A DNA stretch of 64,000 nucleotides from Actinomyces sp. oral taxon 171 str. F0337 (GCF_005696555.1 NZ_CP040005.1:62001-126000), one strand, 5' to 3'; counted from the stretch's first letter, positions 1 through 10,047 are shown. A program made the numbers and translations. The notes: generated by a model not told the origin, from the letters alone.

Positions 1-7
1 GGATAGT

Positions 8-48
8 CCCCGGGCCCACCTGAGTTCTGCACTCAGGTGGGCCCGGGG
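8..48. terminator. Perfect inverted repeat, terminator-like
   Basis: Two 18-base arms (8-25 and 31-48, CCCCGGGCCCACCTGAGT and its exact complement) are separated by a 5-base loop. The stem is very GC-rich but no T-run follows, which is common for actinobacterial terminators. It most likely ends a gene lying left of the window. Confidence 0.75.
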
Positions 49-251
49 CGTCTTGCACTCCAAGAGCCGGAGAGGGGAATGATCCCCATCCCGTGTGCCG
101 GAGCGGGGACCTACGGTGGCACCATGGCTCATCGTCGACGCAGCGTCATCCGTTTCCTCCTCACCGCCATCGCCCTGGCGCGCACGGGTACGCCGGTTCG
201 TTGCTGATGGAGTGCGTAGGCCGACAAGATTCTCCGCGACGCAGGACTTTG

Positions 252-1199
252 GTGAGCATTCGACGTCGTGAGGTCCTGGCCTTAGGGACCGCCTCTCTTG
301 CTTTCGGCGTGGTCGGGTGCTCGCCCATTGCTCTCGCGCGCAATAGACGGAAGCGGAAGGTGCGTCAGTACCTCTCCGGGCTTGATGTGGTCGCATCCGT
401 TCAGGTGGACGTGCTCCTGGAGTTCTTAGCGGCGGATCATTGGATCGTGAATGTGGTGCTCAAGGGCAATCCGTCCGCGGAATCAGTCGCAACGGTTGTG
501 GGCGACGCCTACGCCAAGGTGCTGAACCTGACCGGGGCCAACGAGGTGAGGATGGTTGTCACCTGGACGCAGGGTGAGACCTCCCTGTTCTGCTACCTGC
601 CGATGAAGGATGCCGACAAGGCGGCATCCGCCACAGTGGAGGCGGTGTCGTCCGGAATGGAACGAGTGCAGATCGAGGAGGAGAAAATATCCTTCGAGTA
701 TCGAACTATTGAGAGTCTTCCGGATCGTTTCATCCTGCCGTCCACCTCCCCGGTGCTGCGCCTCGGATCACTCAAGATCGAGCAGAGCATTCTGGTCGGA
801 CGGTCGCACTGCTTCGTCTCTCACGCTAAGGGCAAGGACCTCGCATCCGTACCGATCAAGCGTGCACTGGAAGCCATTCCCTCCGACAAGCGATATGGGG
901 CGGTCGTGAGCCTGGAGGCGGAGGACAGGGACCGCCATCAGACCCGTCTGACAGTGAGGGGGCTGGGGCAGTACGGACAGGATGTGGATAGTCCGTCCGC
1001 CGCTGCGGTTCTGGCCACGGTCCTCGGTAATCAGGTGCTCCAGCGGGTGGAGCTGACTACCGCGGTGAAAGACAGTAATCAGCCCACCATGGTCGCCTTC
1101 GACATGAAGTCCGGCGCCGTCGTCGGCCAGGGCGACCCGCCTGAACGGGGCACGGTCATCCTCGCCGCTGCCCAGCAGGCGGTCGCCTCCCAGTCCTGA
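252..1199 (+). CDS. Tat-type lipoprotein, paralogue 1
   Basis: 315-residue predicted exported lipoprotein of unknown function. The N-terminus has an RRR cluster (MSIRRREVLALG), a hydrophobic stretch and a lipobox ending GVVGC, so Tat export followed by lipidation is likely. The GTG at 252 was chosen over the longer open frame from 93 because it lines up exactly with the ATG start of the downstream paralogue. The mature part is mixed alpha/beta with no recognisable catalytic motif. The C-terminus (SGAVVG, GDPPE, ILAAAQQA) is nearly identical to the next gene, showing tandem duplication. Function is not assignable from sequence. Confidence 0.8.
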   Translation: MSIRRREVLALGTASLAFGVVGCSPIALARNRRKRKVRQYLSGLDVVASVQVDVLLEFLAADHWIVNVVLKGNPSAESVATVVGDAYAKVLNLTGANEVRMVVTWTQGETSLFCYLPMKDADKAASATVEAVSSGMERVQIEEEKISFEYRTIESLPDRFILPSTSPVLRLGSLKIEQSILVGRSHCFVSHAKGKDLASVPIKRALEAIPSDKRYGAVVSLEAEDRDRHQTRLTVRGLGQYGQDVDSPSAAAVLATVLGNQVLQRVELTTAVKDSNQPTMVAFDMKSGAVVGQGDPPERGTVILAAAQQAVASQS

Positions 1200-1272
1200 T
1201 GGGACGGCCCCGAAGGCGTCCCTGCCGTAATTGCATATGCCGGACATCTACATGGGAAGGGGACTGAGATCG

Positions 1273-2223
1273 ATGAGTGTTCGACGTCGTGAGGTGCTGG
1301 CGTTAGGAGTCGCGTCTCTTGCGTTCGGCGTGGGTGGGTGCTCGCCGTTCGCTGTTGCGCGTAACAAGAAGAAGCGGAAGATACGCAAGTATCTTTCCGG
1401 GCTTGATGGCGTGACATCTGTTGAGATGTATATCAGTCCGGACCTCATGTCTGATGATTACTGGTCTGTGACCGTGCAGCTCAAGGATGATCCTGCGCAG
1501 GACTCAGTCCTCGCGATCGTTCGCGATGCCCGCAATGAAGTAGTGAGTCTGGCTGATAGTGACGACGTGAGTCTTGAAGTCAGATGGGTTCAGGGTACGA
1601 CATCGATGTCCTGCTCCCTGCCGATGAATGACCCCGAGAAGGCGGTGTCAGCCGCCATGAAGGTGGTCTCTTCTGACATTGAGAGCGTGGGACTCACCGA
1701 GGAGAGCATCACGCTTCGCTATGATGAGTTGCAGACCCTTCCGGATGGCTTCATCCTGCCGAAGACGTCTCCGATCGTGGGTGTTGGCTCACTGAGGGCC
1801 GAGCAGGATATCACGGTGAACTCCTTGTATTGTGTCGTCACGCACTCCAGCGGTGTCGATCTCACTTCTGTGCCGCTCAAAAGAGTGCTGGATGCTGTCC
1901 CCGCGGATAAGCGATCCGAGGGAGCGTTCGTGCATCTGGCTGCGGCTGATGCCGTCAACCATAGGCCCGGTTTGATCGTCAATGGACTGGGGACGTATGA
2001 GGACGGCGTGGACGTTGCGTCCGCCGCTGCGGTTCTGGCGCCGGTCCTCGGCAACCAGATGCTTGAGCGGATCGAGCTGGGCACGCAGATGAATGACAGC
2101 CACGAGTCCAAGACCGTTACCTTCGGTATGAAGTCCGGTGCCGTGGTCGGCAAGGGAGACCCGCCCGAGCAGGGCGCGCCCATCCTCGCCGCCGCCCAGC
2201 AGGCGGCTGCCTCCTCGTCATAA
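1273..2223 (+). CDS. Tat-type lipoprotein, paralogue 2
   Basis: 316-residue paralogue of the preceding gene, sharing the start MSxRRREVLALG, the lipobox (GVGGC), and the end SGAVVG-GDPPE-ILAAAQQA, with similarity along the whole length. The ATG at 1273 is preceded by an AAGGGGA-like ribosome site. It lies 73 bases behind its twin, so the two are probably co-transcribed. Function is unknown. Such duplicated, divergent surface lipoproteins may serve in binding or antigenic variation, but nothing in the sequence shows this. Confidence 0.82.
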   Translation: MSVRRREVLALGVASLAFGVGGCSPFAVARNKKKRKIRKYLSGLDGVTSVEMYISPDLMSDDYWSVTVQLKDDPAQDSVLAIVRDARNEVVSLADSDDVSLEVRWVQGTTSMSCSLPMNDPEKAVSAAMKVVSSDIESVGLTEESITLRYDELQTLPDGFILPKTSPIVGVGSLRAEQDITVNSLYCVVTHSSGVDLTSVPLKRVLDAVPADKRSEGAFVHLAAADAVNHRPGLIVNGLGTYEDGVDVASAAAVLAPVLGNQMLERIELGTQMNDSHESKTVTFGMKSGAVVGKGDPPEQGAPILAAAQQAAASSS

Positions 2224-2246
2224 CAGTTGTTCCAAGGGAATTGCGG

Positions 2247-3020
2247 TCAGTCTGCGCCCAGCTGGAGCCGGTCCCAGGATCGGAGGGTGACCCAGGCGCC
2301 GATCGCGGCGGTCATCACCGGTGTCGCCAGCAACGGCGTGCTGACCTCCGTCTGGTGCGAGACCCACACGATCGGGACGGACCACGGGACGTAGGAACCG
2401 AGCCCGAACCCTGCGGCAAGATTGGCGACGACGAGGATCACCAGCGTGAGCCCGATACCGGCCAGGTAGCCGCGCCACCGCGTCGCCGCCCACATGACCG
2501 GCAGCACGCTTGCGCCCAGCAGAGCGGCAACGAGCATCAGTGTCGTGCAGCACCCGGCGGCCCCCTCCGGTCCCAGGCCGAGCAGCAGCCCCGCCGTTGT
2601 GAGCGCTCCTGCTTCAACAGCTCCCAGGATGGTCGCCCAGGTCAGAACCACCGCCATCTTCGCCGCCGCGATGATGCCCAAGCGAGACGGAATCGCGAAC
2701 AGGCCGACGACGGTGCCGTCGATGAACTCCCGCCCCGTACTCCATGACATCACCACGCCCACGGCCAGGAGCATTGTTACGCTCACACTCGTCGCCCCCA
2801 GGGCCGTGTAGCCGTCCCAGCCGGGCGAGGTCACCATTGAGGCGGCCTTTCGACCCAGATCAGTATCTCCGGCGTGCATCGCGGCGGCGTACCCGCCGAC
2901 CGTGGTCGCCATGACCAGAACGAGGGCGGCTGCCGTCGCTACGCGCACGACCGTGCCCCGAGCCAGCTTGTGGGTCTCGAGGCCGATCACGACCCCGACG
3001 GTGCTGCGATCCATGGCCAT
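2247..3020 (-). CDS. ABC-2 type transporter permease
   Basis: 257-residue integral membrane protein with about six hydrophobic segments, including ones near residues 25-45, 60-80, 100-125 and 135-160. It is the last gene of a three-gene minus-strand operon: TetR regulator, ATPase, permease. It overlaps the ATPase gene by one base. The length and topology fit single-domain ABC-2 permeases that form homodimers with one ATPase, as in drug or lantibiotic-resistance type exporters. The substrate is unknown; a self-protection or drug-efflux role is inferred from the linked TetR regulator. Confidence 0.85.
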   Translation of the reverse strand: MAMDRSTVGVVIGLETHKLARGTVVRVATAAALVLVMATTVGGYAAAMHAGDTDLGRKAASMVTSPGWDGYTALGATSVSVTMLLAVGVVMSWSTGREFIDGTVVGLFAIPSRLGIIAAAKMAVVLTWATILGAVEAGALTTAGLLLGLGPEGAAGCCTTLMLVAALLGASVLPVMWAATRWRGYLAGIGLTLVILVVANLAAGFGLGSYVPWSVPIVWVSHQTEVSTPLLATPVMTAAIGAWVTLRSWDRLQLGAD

Positions 3021-3844
3021 TAGGGGACCTCCGTTCGTTCGCGATTCGCCTCCGTGCGGGCGTCCGGCCCCGCCCCTGACTCCAGGACAGTGCTGTCTGC
3101 GGCCAGGTCCGCCGCCAGGACGGCGTCGAAGAAGACTCTCTCAAGGTCGGTGCCTCCGGGGCGGCCGGGTTCCTCAGGCACGATCGTGTCGATGATCCGC
3201 CCCCGGTGCAGGACATCGACACGGTCCGCGATGCGCGTGAGCTCATCGAAGTGGTGCCCGGTCACCAGCACCGTTCCGCCGCGCCCGGTCACCTCCCGCA
3301 GAAGATCCCTGAATCCGACGACCGCCAGCGGATCGAGCCCATTGGTCGGCTCATCGAGGACGACGACGTCCGGTTCATGCGCCAGGGCGCCGATGAGCCC
3401 CACTTTCTGGCGCGTACCCAGTGACAGGCGGCGTGCGGGCATATTGAGCCAACCGGTCAGCGCCAGCGCCTCACTCATCCGTTGCACTGCCCGCTCGGTG
3501 CGCTCAGGATCGGCGCCGTGGAGCCGGATGGACGCCTCGATGTTCTGCCGAGCCGTGAACTCGGGGTAGGAGAAGGGCCTCTCCACCAGATGGCCCACCC
3601 GCCGCCAGACATCCCTGGGGGAGGAGGCGATGTCGCGGCCGTGCAGAAGAACCCTGCCGGCGTCGGGACGCAGCATGCCCAGGATGACGCGCAGAGCCGT
3701 GGTCTTCCCGGCGCCGTTGAGACCCACGATGGCGCGACACTCGCCGTCGGCGAGTGAGAGGCTGAGGTCGCGCAGAACAGGCTTCCCCCGCAGGGCGACG
3801 TGGACGCCCGCAACCTCCAGGGCCGCTGGTGCTGTACCGCTCAT
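3020..3844 (-). CDS. ABC transporter ATP-binding protein
   Basis: 274-residue ATPase with a clear Walker A (GLNGAGKTTALR), an ABC signature region (LSLGTRQKVGL), a Walker B (VVLDEPTNGLDP) and a switch histidine (LVTGHHF). This is the CcmA/drug-export subclass that pairs with ABC-2 permeases. The gene overlaps the end of the TetR gene by 4 bases and the permease by one, so translation is coupled across the operon. It energises export of an unknown substrate by the permease encoded next to it. Confidence 0.92.
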   Translation of the reverse strand: MSGTAPAALEVAGVHVALRGKPVLRDLSLSLADGECRAIVGLNGAGKTTALRVILGMLRPDAGRVLLHGRDIASSPRDVWRRVGHLVERPFSYPEFTARQNIEASIRLHGADPERTERAVQRMSEALALTGWLNMPARRLSLGTRQKVGLIGALAHEPDVVVLDEPTNGLDPLAVVGFRDLLREVTGRGGTVLVTGHHFDELTRIADRVDVLHRGRIIDTIVPEEPGRPGGTDLERVFFDAVLAADLAADSTVLESGAGPDARTEANRERTEVP

Positions 3845-4416
3845 GCTTCCCCCAGCAGGCTGAGAAGACCCCGACTGAGGGTTGCTGCCGCATCGGCCGC
3901 CCCGGTGTCGGCTGCATTGCTCTCGCCGGCCCAGGCGAGCAGGAGGCTGCTCGCCGCTCCCATGACGGCTCCGGCCGCGGCCCGCGCCGCCGCGTCGTCC
4001 ACCCCGGGAGCGGCAAGTGCCGCGGCGATGGCGCGCTCGGTCTCCTGACCCGCGGTTCGCACGGCGGCCGCCAGCGACGGGGTGAGGGCTGCCAGCCGAA
4101 TGCGTTCATGGAACTCTTGGGAGGACATCTCCTTGCGCGCCGACTCCTGACTCATCGCCGCAACGAGGCCCCGCACGGCTCGGGTCAGTGGCCGCCACCG
4201 CTGCGGCTGAGCGCGCACCGCCTCGGCGATGAGTGGATTGAACAGGTCGCTCACCACCACGGCCTCCTTGGTGGGGAAGTGGCGGAAGAAGGTCATGTGA
4301 GAGACCCCGGCGGCCTTGGCGATCGCGGTGACCGGGACGGCGTCGAACCCCTGCTCGGTGAACATCCGCAGTGCGGTGCGCCGAAGCAGGTCGGCGGTGG
4401 AGGCGCGTGGGCTCAT
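3841..4416 (-). CDS. TetR-family transcriptional regulator
   Basis: 191-residue TetR repressor. The N-terminal helix-turn-helix reads TAIAKAAGVSHMTFFRHFPT, and the C-terminal half is the variable all-helical ligand domain. The ATG at 4416 was chosen; the longer GTG frame from 4434 would start inside the operator. The gene heads the operon with the ABC-2 exporter and overlaps it by 4 bases, so it probably represses its own operon until a transported compound binds. The promoter geometry predicts a leaderless mRNA starting at this ATG. Confidence 0.9.
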   Translation of the reverse strand: MSPRASTADLLRRTALRMFTEQGFDAVPVTAIAKAAGVSHMTFFRHFPTKEAVVVSDLFNPLIAEAVRAQPQRWRPLTRAVRGLVAAMSQESARKEMSSQEFHERIRLAALTPSLAAAVRTAGQETERAIAAALAAPGVDDAAARAAAGAVMGAASSLLLAWAGESNAADTGAADAAATLSRGLLSLLGEA

Positions 4417-4423
4417 GCAAAAA

Positions 4424-4456
4424 ATGTTAGTCACTCACATTATGTGAGTCAATAAC
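4424..4456 (-). promoter_or_regulatory. TetR-operon promoter with built-in operator
   Basis: On the minus strand there is a -35 TTGACT (4447-4452), a 17-base spacer, and a -10 TAACAT (4424-4429). Seven bases separate the -10 from the ATG at 4416, so transcription probably starts at the start codon. The spacer holds a palindrome centred on 4441: perfect 8-base arms ACTCACAT and ATGTGAGT around one T, extending with interruptions to GTTA...TAAC over 4426-4456. A repressor bound there would block RNA polymerase directly. Confidence 0.8.
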
Positions 4457-4568
4457 GTCTCTGGTCGTCCTCCCGTCCGGAAGCCCCCGACGGCAGGAGC
4501 GCGGCGGGCACCACAGTCGCCAACCGGTCGGGCGTCACTGCCGGCCGGCGGTCTCGTCGGTAGCATGA

Positions 4569-5573
<1,005 letters not shown>

Positions 5574-5613
5574 GCGCATCCGGGCGGAGGTGGGGAGCAC
5601 TTCCCCGGGTGGT

Positions 5614-5631
5614 CTCCCCATAGTGGGGGAG
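5614..5631 (+). terminator. Weak hairpin after nrdF
   Basis: CTCCCC and GGGGAG arms with a short loop lie 40-60 bases downstream of nrdF, just upstream of the next ribosome site. The stem is short and has no T-run, so it is only a possible terminator. Confidence 0.3.
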
Positions 5632-5684
5632 CGCGCGCGTGGCACACAATTTCGGTGTTCGCAGCGCGCCAGAAAGGAACTCCC

Positions 5685-6395
5685 ATGCGCCCCACCGTCA
5701 AGGTTCTCTCCACCATCGCCGCCGTCGCCATGGCCGCCGGACTGTCCGCCTGCAGTGAGAAGGACACCGCCAAGCCCTCATCCGACGGAGCCGCCGCAAG
5801 CAGCTCCACCAAGGAGGACTCGGGTTCCACGGCGTCCTCGGACTCGACCTCGTCCAAGGACTCCAAGAGCTCCGAGGGCAAGGATGGGACCACCAAGTCC
5901 GGCTCCAAGATCCTGGAGATCAAGCCGGTGACCTTCAAGGACGAGCAGATCGGTCTCACGCAGACCTGTGACAAGGCCATTGAGGACTACCCGGCACCGA
6001 AGTTCAAGCAGAGCACGGGTGGCAGTGATAGCGGCACGGCGTACCTGCTTCACTGCACGCTCGAGTTCAGTGGAGACTTCGGCTACAGCAGCACGCTCTC
6101 AGATTCCGCGTCGCTCCAGGACAAGGGGGACTCCTCCCTCAAGGCGGACGATTATGGGAGCCTGCTGGAGGATGATATGAAGGATGACGGCCTCAAGGTC
6201 CTCGGTTCCGATGACCTCGGTTCTCGCAAGGTGGAGGGCTGGTTCGGCTTCGCCTCCGCGGGGCAGACGGCCAAGCTGAAGCCCTTCTCCGAGGGCACCA
6301 CCACCATCGTCTACGACCGCGCAGCCGGAAAGGGCATCCAGTCCGGCAAGCAGTACGAGGCGTACACCGACACCCAGGACCTCGTGCTGAAGTAG
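5685..6395 (+). CDS. Small Ser/Lys/Asp-rich lipoprotein
   Basis: 236-residue predicted lipoprotein with signal MRPTVKVLSTIAAVAMAAG and lipobox LSAC. It is followed by a low-complexity Ser/Thr/Lys/Asp linker (about residues 25-80) typical of actinobacterial cell-surface lipoproteins, then a globular domain of about 150 residues. ATG 5685 was chosen because AGAAAGGA precedes it; the frame stays open to 5655. Two Cys in the mature domain (QTCDK and LHCTL) could form a disulfide. No family was recognised; the function is unknown. Confidence 0.82.
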   Translation: MRPTVKVLSTIAAVAMAAGLSACSEKDTAKPSSDGAAASSSTKEDSGSTASSDSTSSKDSKSSEGKDGTTKSGSKILEIKPVTFKDEQIGLTQTCDKAIEDYPAPKFKQSTGGSDSGTAYLLHCTLEFSGDFGYSSTLSDSASLQDKGDSSLKADDYGSLLEDDMKDDGLKVLGSDDLGSRKVEGWFGFASAGQTAKLKPFSEGTTTIVYDRAAGKGIQSGKQYEAYTDTQDLVLK

Positions 6396-6414
6396 ATCAG
6401 ATGACCTTCTTCCC

Positions 6415-6495
6415 TCGGCGGTCCTGAGACTCCCGCCGATGCTGTTCCCCGGCTGCCGCGTCCCCCGTGCCCACAGGTCCGAGGGGCGCGGCAGC
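6415..6495 (+). terminator. Two consecutive hairpins, probable terminator
   Basis: First hairpin: TCGGCGG (6415-6421) with CCGCCGA (6433-6439). Second, stronger: GCTGCCGCG (6452-6460) with CGCGGCAGC (6487-6495), extended by CCCC/GGGG after one bulged T. They sit between the lipoprotein gene and the next gene. Confidence 0.65.
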
Positions 6496-6564
6496 GTGTG
6501 AGGGGGGCGGCTTGCGGCGGTTCGGCCGGCCTCCGGAGTCCCTCATCTTCGGTAGCGTGCTGCC

Positions 6565-7980
6565 ATGACGTCATCCGAGGTGACTCGCCCCCGTCCGACG
6601 GCGCCGCCGGTCTACCGGGACGGGCCGTCCAAGATGTCGGAGGTCGACGCCCGCTCCTGGAGCGTCGACGACGTCCTCGACGCCGTCTTCTTCGCCATCG
6701 CCGCCGTCGCCACGCTGTGGCTGGCCTGGCTGCTCATCGGCTCGGGCTGGCACCTCGATGCGGTGCTCGTGGTCAACTCCCTGCTGTTCTGGGCGGTCCT
6801 GGCCTACCTCGCCCTGCCCCGCCTCCACCAGGTCCTCACCTGGCTCTACGTCCCCGACTACTTCATCGGCCGCACCCGCACCCCCGACGGGCTCCTGGGC
6901 GACCCCGTCAACCTCGCCGTCAAGGGAGACGAGGAGGACATTCACGAGGCGATGGTCGCGGCCGGCTGGGTGCGCGCCGACCCCATCACCCTGCGCTCCT
7001 CCTGGAGGATCGTCATCTCCTCGCTGCTGCGCCGCTCCTACCCGGCCGCCCCCGTCTCCAACCTCATGCTCTTCGGGCGCAAGCAGAGCTTCGCCTACCA
7101 GAAGGAGGTCGAGGGCAACCCCGCCCAGCGCCACCACGTCCGCTTCTGGTACTGCCCGCCCGGCTGGTCGCTGCCCGGCGGTGGGCACGTGGACTGGCTG
7201 GCCGCCGCCACCTACGACCGCGCCGTCGGCCTGAGCGTCCTCACCCTCCAGGTCACCCACAAGATCGACGCCGACATCGACATTGAGCGCAACTACGTCG
7301 TCGACGACGTCCGCTGGGCCAACGAGGCCGCCGAGCTGGAGATCTGGCCGGACTTCTTCACCTCCTACCACGACAGGAACGGGGGAGGGGACCGGGTGGT
7401 CACCGACGGCTCCCTCCACGTGCTCGACCTCAACGAGGTAGTGCCCGGCTCCGATTCCGGGCTCTCCCTGCAGCAGGCCCGCCTGGCCGACCTCGAGGCC
7501 CGACGGCGCCGTCCCAGCCAGCTCGTCATCGCCCTGGTGCTCATCGGGCTCACGGTGGCGGTTGAGATCATGCGCGTCGCCCGCATCGACATCACCCAGG
7601 TGCTGGAGGCCGCCCCGGTCCCCGAGGAGGACCCGGGGGCGATCACCGCCGTCGTCGCCCTCATCGCCACGGTGTCCGCCGGCCTGACGCTCCTGACCGC
7701 CGCCCTGGGGGTGGCGGCCTGGCACGGGCACCCGCGCGGCCGCATCGCCCTCATGGCGACCCTCGTCCTGGGCATCGTCACTGACATGGTTCAGGTCTCC
7801 AGCCTCGGGGTCCGGCAGGCCACTCTTGGCCTGGTCGTCACCAGTGCACTGCAGGTCCTGGCCCTGCTGGCGCTCTCGGCCCGGCAGGTCCACGAGTGGG
7901 AGCGCGCCCGCAAGGAGGAGCGCCTGGCCGCCCGTGCGGGTGCACGGGGCGACCGAGCGGCAGCTAGGGTGGACTCATGA
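6565..7980 (+). CDS. LssY_C-domain membrane protein
   Basis: 471-residue membrane protein. Two transmembrane segments near residues 33-85 precede a large soluble domain (about 95-300) containing GDPVNLAVKGDEEDIHEAMVAAGW, here cited only as GDPVNLA and AGWVRADP. This pattern matches the LssY C-terminal-like domain found in LssY/VUT-type proteins. Three more hydrophobic segments follow at about 315-435 before a charged tail. The biochemical role of LssY_C is not established. It overlaps the next gene by 4 bases (ATGA), so the two are translationally coupled. Confidence 0.75.
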   Translation: MTSSEVTRPRPTAPPVYRDGPSKMSEVDARSWSVDDVLDAVFFAIAAVATLWLAWLLIGSGWHLDAVLVVNSLLFWAVLAYLALPRLHQVLTWLYVPDYFIGRTRTPDGLLGDPVNLAVKGDEEDIHEAMVAAGWVRADPITLRSSWRIVISSLLRRSYPAAPVSNLMLFGRKQSFAYQKEVEGNPAQRHHVRFWYCPPGWSLPGGGHVDWLAAATYDRAVGLSVLTLQVTHKIDADIDIERNYVVDDVRWANEAAELEIWPDFFTSYHDRNGGGDRVVTDGSLHVLDLNEVVPGSDSGLSLQQARLADLEARRRRPSQLVIALVLIGLTVAVEIMRVARIDITQVLEAAPVPEEDPGAITAVVALIATVSAGLTLLTAALGVAAWHGHPRGRIALMATLVLGIVTDMVQVSSLGVRQATLGLVVTSALQVLALLALSARQVHEWERARKEERLAARAGARGDRAAARVDS

Positions 7981-8843
7981 GCGAGTACCTGGCAGGACCG
8001 CAGGACAACGGCGCCGGCGGCGCGGGGCCGGCGGGTCGGTCCGGCCGGCACGCCGGCCGTGTCAGTCACGTCAGTCACGTCGACGAGTCCCGGCCCGTCG
8101 ATGGCGACCGCGAGCACGTGCGCTTCGGCATCCCCTTCAACGGGGTCGTCCCCATCTGGCACGACGACGCCACCATCACCTGGCACCGGCCCGCCGACGG
8201 TACCGACCTGTCCGCCGTCCTGGGGATGGGGCTGGTGGAGTCCGAGCCCGGCCCAGCCCAGGCCCCGGCCGGTTGGCAGGAGCGCGTCGAGACCGGCGTC
8301 CTCACCGACTCCGGCCGTCTCCTGCTGCTCAAGGCGGCCACGCCGTCGGGCCGCCGCGCCATCAATGACCCAGGTGAGGGCGCCCCCATCCCCCTGGAGG
8401 AGCCGCTGAGCTACGCGGAGGCCATGGAGGGGGTCTTCGACGTCGTCGGCTTCGGCATCCATATCGGCCGCGTCATGCTGCGCGCCGCCCGCGACGGCGG
8501 CATCATCCTGTTCACCCTGCGTGCGCCGCGCGACCCCGAGCCGCACCACATCCTGTCCGTGCCCGCGCAGGTCGACGACCGCGGCGTTATGAGCTTCCAC
8601 CTGGGGACCCTGCAGGAGATGGAGGGCGGTGCCTGGGACTCCGCCACCCACCAGGACGGCATGGCCCTGCTCGACCTCACCATCCCCTACTCCGACCTCG
8701 TGGCCGAGGCCGGCCCCAACGGCGAGGAGGGACTCGACGCCGACAGCGTCCTGGAGATGGCGCAGCCGGTCGTCCAGTGCATCCTCAAACCCGGTTACCC
8801 CTTCGCCCTGGGCGCCTCGATACTCCTGCCGCAGGCCGACTGA
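7977..8843 (+). CDS. Conserved hypothetical protein, coupled to LssY_C gene
   Basis: 288-residue soluble protein of unknown function. The first 40 residues are Gly/Arg/His-rich and probably disordered. The remainder looks globular, with a DVVGFGIHIGRVML segment and a C-terminus VVQCILKPGYPFALGASILLPQ. No signal peptide or transmembrane segment is seen. The ATGA overlap with the LssY_C gene suggests the products act together. The alternative start at the internal ATG (MATDRE-like reading) is in another frame, so 7977 is retained. Confidence 0.75.
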   Translation: MSEYLAGPQDNGAGGAGPAGRSGRHAGRVSHVSHVDESRPVDGDREHVRFGIPFNGVVPIWHDDATITWHRPADGTDLSAVLGMGLVESEPGPAQAPAGWQERVETGVLTDSGRLLLLKAATPSGRRAINDPGEGAPIPLEEPLSYAEAMEGVFDVVGFGIHIGRVMLRAARDGGIILFTLRAPRDPEPHHILSVPAQVDDRGVMSFHLGTLQEMEGGAWDSATHQDGMALLDLTIPYSDLVAEAGPNGEEGLDADSVLEMAQPVVQCILKPGYPFALGASILLPQAD

Positions 8844-8885
8844 AGGGAGGGCCGGGCTGAGCCGGGTCGATACTGCGCCGCGCGC

Positions 8886-9911
8886 TCAGGCGGCCGGCGG
8901 GGCGGTCGAGCCGCGCACGAGGAGCTCGGTGGGGATGATGACGCTGCGGCCGCCGTCCCGGGGCCCGGAGCCCGCCTGCTCCAGCACCAGGCTCACCATC
9001 TCGCGGCCGTGCCTCCTGAAGTCCTGACGCACGGTGGTCAACGGCGGGAAGGTGTACTCGCCCACGGCCAGGCCGTCGAAGCCGACCACCGAGACGTCGG
9101 CGGGAACGCGCCTGCCTCGCTCGTGCATGGCTCGGATGAGTCCCAGGGCCAGCTCGTCATTGGCGCAGAAGACGGCCGTCACCTCCGGGTCCGCGGCCAG
9201 GCGCAGGCCGGCCTCGTAGCCCGCTGCTGCCTCCCAGCCTCCGGCCACTGGCTCGGGGGCGTCCCTGCCCGCCTCTCGTAGGGTCCTGGCCCAGGTGGCC
9301 TTGCGGATGAGGGCGGACTGGGAGTCCTCGGGCCCGCACACGTGGTGAACGGTGCGGTGCCCCAGCTCCAGAAGGTGCGTGACGGCGTCGCGCACCCCAC
9401 CGATCTGGTCGGCGCTGGCCGAGGGGTAGTAGTCCACGAGCGTGGAGTCAGAGACCGCCACCGGCATCGAGGGCGGCAGGGCCAGCTGTTCGCGTCCCGC
9501 CCGTCCGGCCTGCACGACGACGAGTCCGTCGATGGCCTGGTGTGAGAGCCGGTAGACGGCCTCGCGCAGCTCCTCGGAGGCGGGGTGCTCCACCTGGACG
9601 AGATTGACGGCGTAGCCGACGGCGGTGGCGGCCTCCAGCACGCCCGCGGTGGTCAGGGCCTCCCCGGTGCGCTGGATCTGCTGGGTCAGCACGCCGATCG
9701 TCTTGAAGGAGCCGCGACGCAGGGCCTGGGCGGCGCGGTTGGGGGAGTAGCCGAGCTGGTTCATCGCGCGCTGGACCCGCTCGCGGGTGTCGGGACGGAC
9801 GTGCTCCGAGCCCGCCGCCACGCGGGACACCGTCTGAGCGGAGACTCCCGCCAGGCGGGCCACGTCGCTCATCGACGGCGCTCCCTGCGCCCCTCGGCTC
9901 TGCCCTGGCAT
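8886..9911 (-). CDS. LacI-family transcriptional regulator
   Basis: 341-residue LacI/GalR repressor. The DNA-binding head MSDVARLAGVSAQTVSRVAAG (residues 14 on, quoted in part) is canonical, with the hinge RAAQALRRGSFKTIGVL following. The sugar-binding PBP-like domain includes DGLVVVQ and PADVSVVGFDGL. It is divergent from lacZ and the symporter, so control of beta-galactoside use is the natural inference. An alternative start is M14, which would remove the short PGQSRGAQ extension. Confidence 0.93.
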   Translation of the reverse strand: MPGQSRGAQGAPSMSDVARLAGVSAQTVSRVAAGSEHVRPDTRERVQRAMNQLGYSPNRAAQALRRGSFKTIGVLTQQIQRTGEALTTAGVLEAATAVGYAVNLVQVEHPASEELREAVYRLSHQAIDGLVVVQAGRAGREQLALPPSMPVAVSDSTLVDYYPSASADQIGGVRDAVTHLLELGHRTVHHVCGPEDSQSALIRKATWARTLREAGRDAPEPVAGGWEAAAGYEAGLRLAADPEVTAVFCANDELALGLIRAMHERGRRVPADVSVVGFDGLAVGEYTFPPLTTVRQDFRRHGREMVSLVLEQAGSGPRDGGRSVIIPTELLVRGSTAPPAA

Positions 9912-9957
9912 GGCGAGAGGTTATCAGGAGTGTCAGGGGCATCCACATCCTGATGAA

Positions 9958-9973
9958 ATGGTGACGTTGCCAT
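9958..9973. promoter_or_regulatory. LacI-type operator candidate
   Basis: ATGGTGACGTTGCCAT is a 16-base imperfect palindrome (12 of 16 positions symmetric) around a central CG, the usual LacI/GalR geometry. It is 47 bases upstream of the lacI start and 150 upstream of lacZ, a position suited to repress both directions. A second related half-site, TGTTAACG, lies near 10050. Confidence 0.5.
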
Positions 9974-10047
9974 AGTAGTCCACCTCGGGGGGTGGCGAAT
10001 CGAGAATTTGTCGGTAGATATACCTAGCGGAGCCGGCGTCGATCTAG

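Noticed and set aside
2247..3844. ABC-2 transporter as exporter of the RiPP
   Set aside because: It is 40 kb away, has its own TetR operator, and nothing links it to the RiPP genes.
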